Shown here one piece after another: positions 1 to 7,818 of a stretch of 64,000 bases of DNA. The stretch lies in the NCBI RefSeq assembly GCF_900177645.1, contig NZ_FXAO01000008.1, positions 1 to 64,000 on the forward strand, read 5' to 3'. The stretch is from Arenibacter troitsensis (GTDB lineage: Bacteria > Bacteroidota > Bacteroidia > Flavobacteriales > Flavobacteriaceae). Made by a program: the position numbers and the translations under genes. A model generated the notes under the pieces. It saw only the letters and a program-made list of their open reading frames with translations. It did not search any database and had not been told where the DNA came from. The first letter of the stretch is position 1. Each line of letters begins with the position of its first letter.

Positions 1-357
1 TATTGGAATAACCTAAAGGATAAACAGCAACCAGATAACAAAGCTCACAACGAAGTATTCAAAGCCAGTACCACAAAACAACGTGGGTGGCCCAAGGAAT
101 TGGGATCACATTTTTATAGCAAGTGGCCGGGCTTATTATAACTTATAATCATACAGATGCCGGTGACGTTCATAATCTAGGATCGATCACATATAGGATG
201 CGGAGCAAGTTATATATGGTGTTGAAGTATTGACAACCAAGTAAAAAGCTGACAAGGGTTGCCAACAATTCAACACCCCAAAATCACCAATATGGACTGA
301 TAAAAAATAAAATATTAACTTTAAGGAACTGGACTAGTGCTTTTCATAGGATACGGT
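1..357. other. Non-coding left edge; possible decayed attC-like spacer
   Basis: No convincing gene is present. If cassette 1 ends in an attC-like spacer of the same length as its neighbours, that spacer would be 238-357: an AAC at 235-237 lies 120 bp before the GTT at 358. The right end carries a CATAGG motif at about 345-350, similar to the ATTATAGG that ends the two clear spacers. The left half of the spacer is not recognisably conserved, so this site is weak or decayed. Whether more cassettes follow to the left cannot be seen. Confidence 0.35.
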
Positions 358-941
358 GTTACCTGTAGTTATTTTTTCCGATACACTTTTAAATTATACT
401 TAAATTCAGTTCCATCACTTTCTAAAAATTCAAATACTTTCAATTCCGTTTGAGTGATTTCCGCTATTTCTATTTCGTTTTTCGTAAACTCAATTAAAGA
501 ACCAGATTTTTTTAATTGTTCCAAAAGTCCAGGTGCAAGTTTGTCAATCGGCACGTTGTATTTTGGTTTATCAAAAGTCATTCTAAAAATCTTTGCTTTT
601 GAGTCATATTCCCAAATTCCGCTTTCACAGTTTTCCGAATTTTCACAACCAAATAGTTCATACGTTTTGTCCATTTCAATTCGCATATTTGGTCGAGAAA
701 CAAATTCAGTCGCTGTAATTGTGTCATTCACGAAATGTTTCACTTCCGCAATAGTTTTTCCGTTCTTATCTGTCAATTTTTGAAATTCCCACGTTCCAAT
801 AATCAACTTTTCAATTTGTTCCGCACTTTTCTTTGTTTTTGCGTCATCAACTAATTCCATATAAGTTTTAGATGACTGACTAAAATTCAAAAGTGGAAAT
901 AATATTATGGCAAGCAGGATGTTTTTCATAATTACAGGTAA
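358..941 (-). mobile_element. Integron-like gene cassette 1 (lipocalin-like secreted protein)
   Basis: The gene at 369-929 is tightly enclosed by an inverted pair. The + strand at 358-371 reads GTTACCTGTAGTTAT-like and the - strand from 942 reads GTTACCTGTAATTAT, about 14 nt with one mismatch. This pair is private to the cassette; its neighbours carry different sequences. In classical integron cassettes the first bases of the cassette (TTRRRY) are complementary to the R'' box of the cassette's own attC, which is the relation seen here. The left boundary of its attC-like site is not clear. Confidence 0.6.
369..929 (-). CDS. Secreted lipocalin-like hypothetical protein, cassette-borne
   Basis: The 186-residue protein starts MKNILLAIILFPLLNFSQ, a signal peptide ending near residue 18. 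An upstream in-frame extension to 1085 exists but would run through the attC-like spacer and the cassette boundary, so the ATG at 927-929 is preferred. The mature part contains IIGTWEFQKL, then GIWEYDSKAK, a pattern typical of small lipocalin-like beta-barrel proteins of Bacteroidetes. The stop codon sits 3 bp inside the inverted boundary repeat, so the gene fills its cassette. No enzymatic motif is visible and the function is unknown. The exact start and the family are inference; the coding nature is well supported by frame length and signal peptide. Confidence 0.75.
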   Translation of the reverse strand: MKNILLAIILFPLLNFSQSSKTYMELVDDAKTKKSAEQIEKLIIGTWEFQKLTDKNGKTIAEVKHFVNDTITATEFVSRPNMRIEMDKTYELFGCENSENCESGIWEYDSKAKIFRMTFDKPKYNVPIDKLAPGLLEQLKKSGSLIEFTKNEIEIAEITQTELKVFEFLESDGTEFKYNLKVYRKK

Positions 942-1074
942 CGGTTGGGCTATGATCTCGTTGCGGACATTTCCATCGGAAATTGTCCGCCTAAATCCGA
1001 GCCATTGGTTAAAAGTAAGGATTTTCCGTATGGAAAATCCACCGCAATGGATTATAGGTATTGTTATGCAAAGG
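929..1074 (-). repeat. attC-like recombination element between cassettes 1 and 2
   Basis: Outer arms are the start of cassette 1 (929-942) and the end of cassette 2 (1063-1074), enclosing a 120-bp spacer. Just inside the arms are L-box-like inverted motifs GGCTATGAT (949-957) and ATTATAGG (1051-1058). The interior folds into two hairpins: 963-990, with 12-bp arms and one bulged A, and 1019-1040, with a perfect 9-bp stem GGATTTTCC and a 4-nt loop. Bulged bases in a folded bottom strand are what integron integrases recognise in attC. The sister element at 1588-1732 shares the end motifs and the interior string TTAAAAGTAAKG. Confidence 0.7.
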
Positions 1075-1598
1075 TTTTTAAGCATATCCGTTTATGGAAA
1101 GTTCATAGTATTCCCCCGTGGCCAAATTTATTTTTACGTTCCAGAAGCAATTCCCTCCGTCATCGACGTCAACAATTCCAACTTTCCAATACTCAGCTTC
1201 AAAATCGGAACAGAACATATTAGCCCATACTTCTTTTTCCCCTTTTTGATTTATAACCGCAACATATTGTTTTTTATAACCTTCTAGTTTTATAGAGAAT
1301 CTCGATTCCGTCTTTTCTTTCCGTGAGGCATTATTTTCTTCGACCACAGTTTGGAGAATTTTTTCGACTTGCTGAATTTCATTGTCCGAAAGCATTGATG
1401 GAGAAACATTTTTGTAAATCCAATACCATTCTGGGTCAAATTCAATAATTGTAAAGTCCGATTCTACAGATTCAATTTCTTGCCCAGTATTTAATTTGTC
1501 AATTTTTCCTTTCGATTTGTTTTGCAAACAGCTTGAAAGGAATAAAATTAGAAAGGATGTAAGTATAGGTTTAAAGGAATTCATCAACTTTTGCATAA
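942..1598 (-). mobile_element. Integron-like gene cassette 2 (lipoprotein gene)
   Basis: The cassette starts on the - strand at 1599 with GTTATGCAAAAG and its gene ends just before the matching inverted copy GTTATGCAAAGG at 1063-1074 (11 of 12 identical). The cassette then includes the 120-bp attC-like spacer up to 943. The ATG of the boundary core GTTATGC is itself a possible start codon of the gene. One gene, same orientation as cassette 1, reading away from the recombinase. Confidence 0.65.
1078..1596 (-). CDS. Hypothetical lipoprotein, cassette-borne
   Basis: A 172-residue protein with an SPII signal: a hydrophobic stretch at about residues 9-21 followed by the lipobox LSSC, Cys23, then QNKSKG. 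Two starts are possible. The ATG at 1594-1596 lies inside the cassette boundary core GTTATGC; the ATG at 1582-1584 gives MNSFKPIL and a more usual signal peptide. The mature part is acidic and hydrophilic (SDNEIQQVEKILQ, YYELSINGYA at the end). I recognise no family. It probably sits in the periplasm or on the inner leaflet of the outer membrane. As a single-gene cassette it would depend on an upstream promoter, perhaps in the attI region. Confidence 0.75.
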   Translation of the reverse strand: MQKLMNSFKPILTSFLILFLSSCLQNKSKGKIDKLNTGQEIESVESDFTIIEFDPEWYWIYKNVSPSMLSDNEIQQVEKILQTVVEENNASRKEKTESRFSIKLEGYKKQYVAVINQKGEKEVWANMFCSDFEAEYWKVGIVDVDDGGNCFWNVKINLATGEYYELSINGYA

Positions 1599-1732
1599 CG
1601 TTAAGGCTATGATTTCGGTCTGGGAAATCCGTTAGGATTTTTCAGGTTGGAATCGTGCCGGATTAAAAGTAATGAATTTTCTCTTTTGAAAAAGGCAAGA
1701 CTGAATTATAGGCCATGTTAGCGGTTGCTTGC
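1588..1732 (-). repeat. attC-like recombination element between cassettes 2 and 3
   Basis: Arms are the start of cassette 2 (1588-1599) and the end of cassette 3 (1717-1732, GTTAGCGGTTGCTTGC), around a 117-bp spacer. End motifs AAGGCTATGATT (1603-1614) and AATTATAGG (1704-1712) mirror those of the element at 929-1074. A hairpin at 1623-1642 has arms GGAAATCC and GGATTTTTC around GTTA. The string TTAAAAGTAATG at 1663-1674 is shared with the sister site at 1009-1020. Overall sequence identity between the two spacers is low while ends and folds agree, as in attC sites. Confidence 0.7.
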
Positions 1733-2114
1733 AGCCCGGACCATACTCTAACGTACAAGCCAATGGAACAATCCGCGTGGATTTTGCCGCATTTAAAATC
1801 AAGCCGAGACCATTGTAAACACAAATAAAATTTGGCGTTCTGTAAAGCCTGGAAAGGGATGGCCGAGCCAAAATTCAAACAGGGTACTGCTTGCGTAACC
1901 CTTGGGTACTGGCGGCAAAAGGATAAGCCCTTAAGTTGCTCTATTTTAAATCCCAAAACCCTAAGAAAGCCTGATCCCCAGATTTGTAAACCGTGGATTT
2001 TTTGCTGCCCTGATAAACGTTCTGCTTGCGCACCGATTGGTCAAACTATAGGGTAGGCAGCAAAAAAGAAGAAGACCCTAAGCAGCTCATTATTTTAGAG
2101 CAAGTTACCGCTAA
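1599..2114 (-). mobile_element. Integron-like cassette 3, apparently ORF-less
   Basis: This is the cassette closest to the recombinase. The - strand from 2115 reads GTTAGCGGTAACTTGC and the + strand at 1717-1732 reads GTTAGCGGTTGCTTGC (14 of 16), so the pair is inverted. No persuasive gene lies between: the - strand frame that starts at 1956 runs into the attC-like element, and a + strand frame at 1832-2056 has no recognisable features. A perfect 12-bp inverted repeat, TTTTTTGCTGCC at 1998-2009 and its complement at 2056-2067, encloses 46 nt. The cassette may carry an RNA or regulatory element or a decayed gene. Confidence 0.55.
1998..2067. repeat. Stem-loop in the ORF-less cassette
   Basis: Perfect 12-nt inverted repeat: TTTTTTGCTGCC at 1998-2009 and GGCAGCAAAAAA at 2056-2067, loop of 46 nt. 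On the - strand the downstream arm ends in AAAAAA, on the + strand the upstream arm starts with TTTTTT, so it is not a textbook terminator in either direction. It may be part of a structured RNA. Confidence 0.5.
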
Positions 2115-2263
2115 CACATATATATGTGTAATTAATGGTTAAGATATAAAAATAACGAAATAACTCCTTAACTCCTATACATAAATAGTTAAGAGGATTT
2201 TTAAAAGTTGTCATTTTATATATCATTTTGTATCTTACAGTATATTGATATACCTAATGACGA
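2100..2263. promoter_or_regulatory. Candidate attI and divergent promoter region
   Basis: This segment separates the recombinase start (2264) from the first cassette boundary (2115). It is strongly AT-rich. It contains a perfect 16-bp palindrome ACACATATATATGTGT (2114-2129) touching the boundary, direct TAACTCC repeats (2161-2167, 2170-2176), and an inverted pair CTTAACT (2167-2173) / AGTTAAG (2187-2193). In known integrons attI carries core and direct-repeat integrase binding sites and sits between intI and the cassettes, as here. A promoter toward the cassettes is expected but no clear Bacteroidetes TTTG / TAnnTTTG pair stands out. Confidence 0.45.
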
Positions 2264-3331
2264 ATGGATTTTTCCCAATATACTTTTAAACCTGCTGTGC
2301 ATCGAAACAAAGATGTAATACTGGTTATTTTTCCATTTAATCCTCATTTGGTACAACAGTTTAGAGAACGCTTTACCTCTGCAAAATGGAGCAAAACCAA
2401 TAAAGCTTGGTATCTACCGGATATACCCGCGGTTAGAAAGGCCTTGAAAATAGAGCAGCGACCATTTATTGAAAAACAACTTCCCAAGATAGCTCATGTT
2501 AATCAAACTGCCCTAATACGGTATTATGATCAGCTTAGGTTAAAAGCACTTAGTCCAAACACCATTCGGATTTATATTGCAGAGTTTGTTCATTTACTTC
2601 AATTGATAAAAAATTATCCTGTGGATGAGCTTACACCCAAAAAATTAAAGGATTATTTTCTCTATTGCGTTTACCAAGAAAAAATGGGGGAACGCAAAAT
2701 GAACGGTAAAATAAATGCCGTTAAATTTTATTTTGAAAAAGTATTGTACAGGCCACAACTCTTTTTTGATATTCCGCGACCTAAAAAACCGGCCACCTTA
2801 CCTAAAATGTTGGCTAAGAGTGAAGTGGCCAAGTTGTTTAAACAGGTAGAAAATTTAAAACATCGCATTGCCCTAGAACTATGCTATGGTTTGGGGCTTA
2901 GAGTTTCAGAAGTCGTTGCTATTAAAATAAATGACATTGATAGCTCTAGAATGGTTGTGCATATTCGTGGTGCAAAAGGCAAGAAAGATAGAATGGTACC
3001 CCTACCCATAACGCTATTGCCAAAACTAAGAAAGTATTATAGGGAATATAATCCCAAGGAGTATCTGCTTGAAGGCAGGTACGGGGGGCAATATTCCAGG
3101 GGTAGCATACAGAAGGTATTTAAAGAGGCCATGAAAAGGGCAGGTATCAAAAAAAATATTGGGGTTCACGGCCTCAGGCACAGCTACGCAACCCACCTTT
3201 TGGAATCGGGTACCGATATGCGTTTTATTCAGGAACTTTTGGGACATAGTTCCATTAAGACCACCCAGGTGTATACGAAGGTAACACCACGTAGTCTTGC
3301 GAATATCGAAAGTCCGTTAGATTCTTTATAA
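2264..3331 (+). CDS. Tyrosine recombinase, integron-integrase-like
   Basis: 355 residues. Residues 1-65 form an extra N-terminal domain with the pattern IFPFN...KWSK...AWYLP. Residues 78-168 are the SAM-like core-binding domain. Residues 180-345 are the catalytic domain with all active-site residues visible: Arg213 (GLGLRVSEV), Lys238 (GAKGKKDR), His302 and Arg305 (HGLRH), His328 (LLGH) and the nucleophile Tyr337 (TTQVYTKV). It ends in ESPLDSL, like the RSPLDxL ending of many IntI proteins, but the IntI-specific insert before the HxLRH box seems missing: only about 30 residues separate PKEYLLEG from HGLRH. It is divergent from the cassette array and separated from it by an attI-like region, so I infer that it moves these cassettes. 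It appears intact. A XerC/D-type or generic integrase is the alternative. Confidence 0.85.
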   Translation: MDFSQYTFKPAVHRNKDVILVIFPFNPHLVQQFRERFTSAKWSKTNKAWYLPDIPAVRKALKIEQRPFIEKQLPKIAHVNQTALIRYYDQLRLKALSPNTIRIYIAEFVHLLQLIKNYPVDELTPKKLKDYFLYCVYQEKMGERKMNGKINAVKFYFEKVLYRPQLFFDIPRPKKPATLPKMLAKSEVAKLFKQVENLKHRIALELCYGLGLRVSEVVAIKINDIDSSRMVVHIRGAKGKKDRMVPLPITLLPKLRKYYREYNPKEYLLEGRYGGQYSRGSIQKVFKEAMKRAGIKKNIGVHGLRHSYATHLLESGTDMRFIQELLGHSSIKTTQVYTKVTPRSLANIESPLDSL

Positions 3332-3496
3332 TGCTGCATTGCAAGAAAGTTCAAGGCAAGGAAGACCTATTTAATGTTGACTTCTGGGCCGCTTACTTTA
3401 ACAGGACAGGGTTTAGCTTATAATAAATACCAGTTGTTTTAGCTCCAGACTGTATAACCCCAATAACATATAAAATAGTTTTGGATTGCGACAGAT

Positions 3497-4346
3497 TTAT
3501 TTGTTGAAAGTCCAGGCCACAAACCTGCTCTTTTTATTGCCCTGTTCCATAGCTATAACCTGGACATCTGCTGGGAGGGTTTTATTAATGGCCCTTTTTA
3601 TATTTTTAAGGTTTTCTTTTTGGGATACCAAGGAGGTGAACCAATGTACCTGGTCTTTGAATTGCAGGCTTTCCACTGCCATCTTCTTTACAAACGCTTC
3701 TTCACCCCCCTTGTACCACAACTCGTTGGCCAAGCCTCCAAAATTTAGGCGCTCCCTGTCCTCCAATTGCAGGTTCCGGACCTTTCGCAGATTTTGTTTT
3801 TCGGCATCTGTACGGTTCTTAAAAAATGGGGGGGTTGCAGACCACCACGTCAAAATAATCATCTTGCCTAATGATATGTTTCAAAATACTATTTTTGAAA
3901 CCTTGCTGCCTAAGGTCTATGTTGGCCAATACCCTGTTTCTGTCAATAATTTCCTGGGCATTTTTTAAGGCATCAGGATCTACCTCACTAGCCGTGCACT
4001 GCCAATGGAAGTGACAGGTAGCCAAAATGGGGTAGATAAGGTTGGCCCCGGTGCCAATGTCCAACAAACGGAGTGTGGGCTTTGGAATCAGATCCGCCAC
4101 ATGTAAAAGGTAATCCAAGCGGCCAGGAATAGGGGGGCAGAGATTGTAGTCCGGTATATCCCAATAATCTAGTCCATAGTGTGCCTTTAACAAGGCAGTG
4201 TTCAAAGCCCTTACGGCCTGATGGTCTCCAAATGTTATGGTTTGGTTGCCATACTTATTTACAAAGACAAATTTCCTTAGTTCTGGGGAATGCCGAATTA
4301 GTAAATCCAAATCATAGGCTTTGGAAAAAGGATTTTTTGGATGCAC
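3497..4346 (-). pseudogene. rlmF: 23S rRNA m6A1618 methyltransferase RlmF, frameshifted
   Basis: Two overlapping frames together give a full RlmF of about 282 residues (E. coli 308). The first starts MHPKNPFSKAYDL and contains NLCPPIPGR, the SAM site LLDIGTGANLIYP (94-106) and the start of the catalytic motif NPP (171-173). The second continues with FFKNRTDAEK, LNFGGLANELWYKGGE, WFTSLVSQKENL and ends SRFVAWTF. The break lies in the catalytic NPPF box, in a run of seven C on the - strand (3828-3834). Six C would restore the frame. Either a real one-base insertion, a phase-variable tract or a sequencing error. The enzyme methylates A1618 of 23S rRNA at N6. No neighbour is functionally linked. 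Confidence 0.85.
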
Positions 4347-4507
4347 CGTATAGGTTTTAATTGGGTAAAGGTAACAAAAGTAACTTCAAAATGAGGTAAT
4401 CATTAAACCGTCCAAACTTCAATTCGTAGCATACCAAAAAGCTATAGCAAAAGCAAAAACCTTAATTAGTTGGTTTTTTTATGGCATTTTAAAATTTATG
4501 GAAGTGG

Positions 4508-5911
4508 CTACTCCTCCCAAGTATCCGTTCTAAAGGAGGAAGCCGGTAGGCCTTCCGTATTGAACAAACTACCTGCCTCGCAATTGCTAAATGCATACCT
4601 AACGGCAACAGGGTTTGTTACCCCTTCTGCCCAAACGGTTAGGGTCTTGTCCCCATTAATTTTGGCTTCGGCAGGATGAAAGACTTGGTCCGCACCGGCC
4701 ACTTCAAAGCCAGTTAATGGCTGTCCATAACTGGAGAGACCGTTCTCACTATAAATAAAGGACATCTTTACCTTACCCTCTTTAATTTCCTCTATTTTGT
4801 TATATATAGGACCACTATAAGCAAATCCTTCCATGCCGTAATCCTTGGCAAGCGCCCAGAGGGCCAATCTATCGCCTACCAATTTTTTCTCCCTGGGGTG
4901 AATAAAATTACAATCCCCAATATCCATGGTTACTGCCATTCCGGTATTTTCAACCGTTTTCATGCTGTGCAATTGTGCCTCCCTAACAAAGCCGGCATTG
5001 CCACCATCATAGCCATAAGGGGCAATTTGTACGAAGTAAAATGGAAACTCGCCCTGTTGCCACTTTTCCCTCCAGGCGTTGATCATGGTGGGGAAAAGTT
5101 GGGCGTATTCCTTGGCCTGGTTCCTGTTGGATTCCCCTTGGTACCAAATGGCACCCTTAATGCTGTAACCTATCAAGGGGTTGATCATGGCATTGAACAA
5201 CAGGGTAGGGGTGCGCTGTGGTGCTCCTTCCGGAAGTTTGCTTGGAAGTTCTAAGGTATTGAATTGGGAAAGTGTCTCCTTATCCATCCAGGTTTCCACA
5301 GTGGACCCGCCCCAAGAGGTATGTATAAGTCCTATGGGTATGTTCAACAGGGTATTCAACTTTTTTCCAAAGAAGTAGGCGGTAGCACTAAAGTCCCTTA
5401 CGGTTGCCGGACTGGCCTCCGCCCATTGCCCTTCCACATTTTCCAATGGCTCCAGGCTGGTGGCCCTTTTTACGGTAAACAGGCGTATTTGACTGTTCTT
5501 GGAGTTTAAAATGGCCTCGTTGCTGCCATTTATGGGTTGGTTGTTAAATCCTTTTACGGGCATTTCCATATTGGATTGCCCGGAACACAACCAAACCTCG
5601 CCGATCATCACATTTTTAAGACCAACTTCATTGCTCCCCTTAATATTTAGGGTGTAAGGTCCGCCATAGGACGGTGTTTTAATCTTTAGTTTCCATTGCC
5701 CTTGGGCATTGGTAGATGCAGAGGCTTCTTCCCCCCAGCTAGCTGTTATTTTAATTTTGGTATTGGGTTTATCTGTTCCCCAAATGGAAACATTGTTTTT
5801 CTGTTGCAAGACCATGTGGTCCCCAAAAAAGGCAGGTAATTCTATTTGCCCAAAAGAGACAGTGACAGTGCTCAATAGCCATACCAATAATAAGGTTTTC
5901 AATACTTTCAT
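4508..5911 (-). CDS. Sialate O-acetylesterase-type SGNH esterase
   Basis: 467 residues with signal peptide (cleavage near SFGQ, residues 19-22). Residues 22-105 form the N-terminal beta domain with the family opening LPAFFGDHMVLQQ and WGxxxPxxxI. The SGNH nucleophile Ser113 is in GQSNM; the family block AIWYQGESN lies at about residue 265, and HTSWGGSTVE follows the usual spacing. C-terminal beta sheet part ends FRTDTWEE. Such enzymes remove O-acetyl groups from sialic acids or from plant and algal polysaccharides in the periplasm or outside the cell. It stands alone; no sialic acid genes are near, so the substrate is open. Confidence 0.88.
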   Translation of the reverse strand: MKVLKTLLLVWLLSTVTVSFGQIELPAFFGDHMVLQQKNNVSIWGTDKPNTKIKITASWGEEASASTNAQGQWKLKIKTPSYGGPYTLNIKGSNEVGLKNVMIGEVWLCSGQSNMEMPVKGFNNQPINGSNEAILNSKNSQIRLFTVKRATSLEPLENVEGQWAEASPATVRDFSATAYFFGKKLNTLLNIPIGLIHTSWGGSTVETWMDKETLSQFNTLELPSKLPEGAPQRTPTLLFNAMINPLIGYSIKGAIWYQGESNRNQAKEYAQLFPTMINAWREKWQQGEFPFYFVQIAPYGYDGGNAGFVREAQLHSMKTVENTGMAVTMDIGDCNFIHPREKKLVGDRLALWALAKDYGMEGFAYSGPIYNKIEEIKEGKVKMSFIYSENGLSSYGQPLTGFEVAGADQVFHPAEAKINGDKTLTVWAEGVTNPVAVRYAFSNCEAGSLFNTEGLPASSFRTDTWEE

Positions 5912-6122
5912 AGTGGTGTAAAAAAATAGTGGTTTAGGTTATTATTAAAATGTTCCTCAAGAAAATACGCTGGGAATTTGCTTAAGGAAATAGTATTTGG
6001 ATAAATGTAACAAATATTTATGGTTTCAAGTTGGGTAGAAAGTCCTCAACTGTTTCCTTACCTATGATTGTTATCAGAATTATAATCGAATTAAATGGAA
6101 TTTTCTATACACGGTCCTGGGA

Positions 6123-6647
6123 CTAAGGTTGATGCAAGGTTATTTTATCGATCAACAATTGAAAGTTTTCAGTTCTTTTATTCCCAATCAAGAAGACGAT
6201 TTCCTCAATGTATTCTTTTGAAAAATTGGGCAGGTCCAATTTCCTGCCCCTAAAAGAAGGGTACATATCTTTGAGCGATACCTTTATTTCTTCCCATTCC
6301 CCGGAGGTTGCAAAGGTATTGATATAGGAATAATTAGTACTGGAATCGTCCTTTACCCTAAATTGATATTTCTTTCCGTCGCCTTTGAGATGAATGCTAA
6401 TGTAACTATAAGCAGTTACTTGTAGTTTGTCAAATCGGTGACGGACGGAAGTGAATCCACCATTGTTTTCCAAAGAGATTTCGCCCTCAAATAATCCATG
6501 TCCGTCAGGGCTCAAGGTAAAGCTACCTTCCGATAAGCCACCCATGACCCCATCATTCACAATTCTCCATTCCTTGATGTTGGAATTTTTGTTGAAATCG
6601 AAAATTATTTTTGAGGTCATAAGTGTCATAAAAACTAAAGTGGCCAA
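6123..6647 (-). CDS. CIA30 family protein
   Basis: 174 residues. It has the CIA30 (NADH:ubiquinone oxidoreductase intermediate-associated protein 30) pattern: FDFNKNSNIKEWRIVNDGVMGG-type opening at about 14-36, GGFTSVRHRF at 64-73, LKGDGKKYQFRVKDD at 87-101 and the YPSFRGRKL motif near 130. The fold is a galactose-binding-like jelly roll. Bacterial members are of unknown role and need not be linked to complex I. MATLVFMTLMTSKIIF could be a short hydrophobic leader, though an internal Met (residue 7 or 10) could be the real start. Isolated gene on the - strand with about 210 bp on either side. Confidence 0.8.
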   Translation of the reverse strand: MATLVFMTLMTSKIIFDFNKNSNIKEWRIVNDGVMGGLSEGSFTLSPDGHGLFEGEISLENNGGFTSVRHRFDKLQVTAYSYISIHLKGDGKKYQFRVKDDSSTNYSYINTFATSGEWEEIKVSLKDMYPSFRGRKLDLPNFSKEYIEEIVFLIGNKRTENFQLLIDKITLHQP

Positions 6648-6861
6648 AAGATACTTTATAATTCACCTTTAGGGTAATTTACGACAACTTAAGCTAAAGA
6701 CCATGACCAATTAGGGCATTTAGGAATAATACTATACGGGTTGGGTAGCATCATTTCAGAAGTTTGTACCAATTCCTTTAAATTGAAACCTAATTCCCAA
6801 GTTTATTTCATAGGTTACCAAATGGACAGATTTGCACTTGTTAGGGGTTCGGCTATATATT

Positions 6862-7818
6862 TTAGTATATGGACCGCTCCACTTTGTTTTTTATGGGAGG
6901 TATGGTCTGTAGGTATTCAAATATGGCCCCAGCTTCATCATCGGTAAGTTGGGAATAGGGCAGCATGGGGTAGGTTAAGGCCTTCCCGCCTTTTATCTGC
7001 CCATATTTAAGTGCTTTAATAAAGTCTTCCCTGGTCCAATTGCCAATTCCGGTTTCCTTGTCCGGCGTAAGATTGGATGTCAGCATTACCCGGCCCTGTA
7101 AATCCAAAGGTTTATTGCCTCCTCCAAAATACCCTTCACTTAATTCCGGATTTAAAAAATCGTTGGTTTTAAAGTCGGCCGAATGACAGGAAAAGCAATC
7201 CAGGTTATGTGCCAGATATTTGCCCAATTCTACAGAATCGTCCGCATTGGGTAAGGGAATGGCTTCAGTTGGCATTGGCAAGGGTTTAAAGGCTACCCTA
7301 CAAAGTATTTTGGTCAATAAAGAAGGTTTTGGTGGAACATCCGGAGTGGGATCTGCTTTGACCATTGGGTGGTCCGATCTCAAAAATGAAATAACGGCAT
7401 TGATATCTTCATCCGCCATACCTGGCAATTTCGCCATATAGGGAGGACTGTATTTTCCATCCCTTTTTATTCCCGTTCTTAGGAGGTATACTAGTTCCCC
7501 GTCGGTCCAATCCCCAATACCATAGGTTTTGTCCTGGGTGATGTTCTGGGAATAAATTTCTCCAAATTCAGGTGGCGCATCCATCATCTTTTGTCCGGTA
7601 AGTTTATTGGTTTGATGGTTTAAATGGCAACTTGCACATAACATAACAGCCAATTTTTCGCCCCTGGCTATCGCTTCTGGACTACTTGTTACCTTATAAT
7701 CAATTTTTTCAACTTCGTAGGAAGGAATATCGCTGGCACTGATAGAGATCAATGCTATGGCCATTAAAAGAACAATAATCCCTAGTCCGATACCAACTAT
7801 TTTAAATACTTTTTTCAT
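6862..7818 (-). CDS. Diheme cytochrome c
   Basis: 318 residues, N-terminal membrane anchor or signal at 6-28. Two haem c sites are visible: CASCH at 61-65 and CFSCH at 208-212. Possible axial methionines are in PPYMAKLPGM (about 125-134) and in YPMLPYSQL near the C-terminus. The two halves have parallel segments (NITQDKTYGIGDWTDGEL and NLTPDKETGIGNWTREDF), so it is a tandem duplication of a class I cytochrome domain, as in the cytochrome subunits that accept electrons from periplasmic dehydrogenases. No dehydrogenase is next to it. Periplasmic, membrane-tethered. Confidence 0.87.
   Translation of the reverse strand: MKKVFKIVGIGLGIIVLLMAIALISISASDIPSYEVEKIDYKVTSSPEAIARGEKLAVMLCASCHLNHQTNKLTGQKMMDAPPEFGEIYSQNITQDKTYGIGDWTDGELVYLLRTGIKRDGKYSPPYMAKLPGMADEDINAVISFLRSDHPMVKADPTPDVPPKPSLLTKILCRVAFKPLPMPTEAIPLPNADDSVELGKYLAHNLDCFSCHSADFKTNDFLNPELSEGYFGGGNKPLDLQGRVMLTSNLTPDKETGIGNWTREDFIKALKYGQIKGGKALTYPMLPYSQLTDDEAGAIFEYLQTIPPIKNKVERSIY

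Noticed and set aside
1663..1956. A 97-codon frame on the - strand within the ORF-less cassette
   Set aside because: It runs through the attC-like element, has no recognisable domain or signal, and its composition (many Cys, Trp) is not like a real gene here.
1832..2056. A 74-codon frame on the + strand
   Set aside because: No family features, opposite to the cassette orientation, and it covers the stem-loop at 1998-2067.
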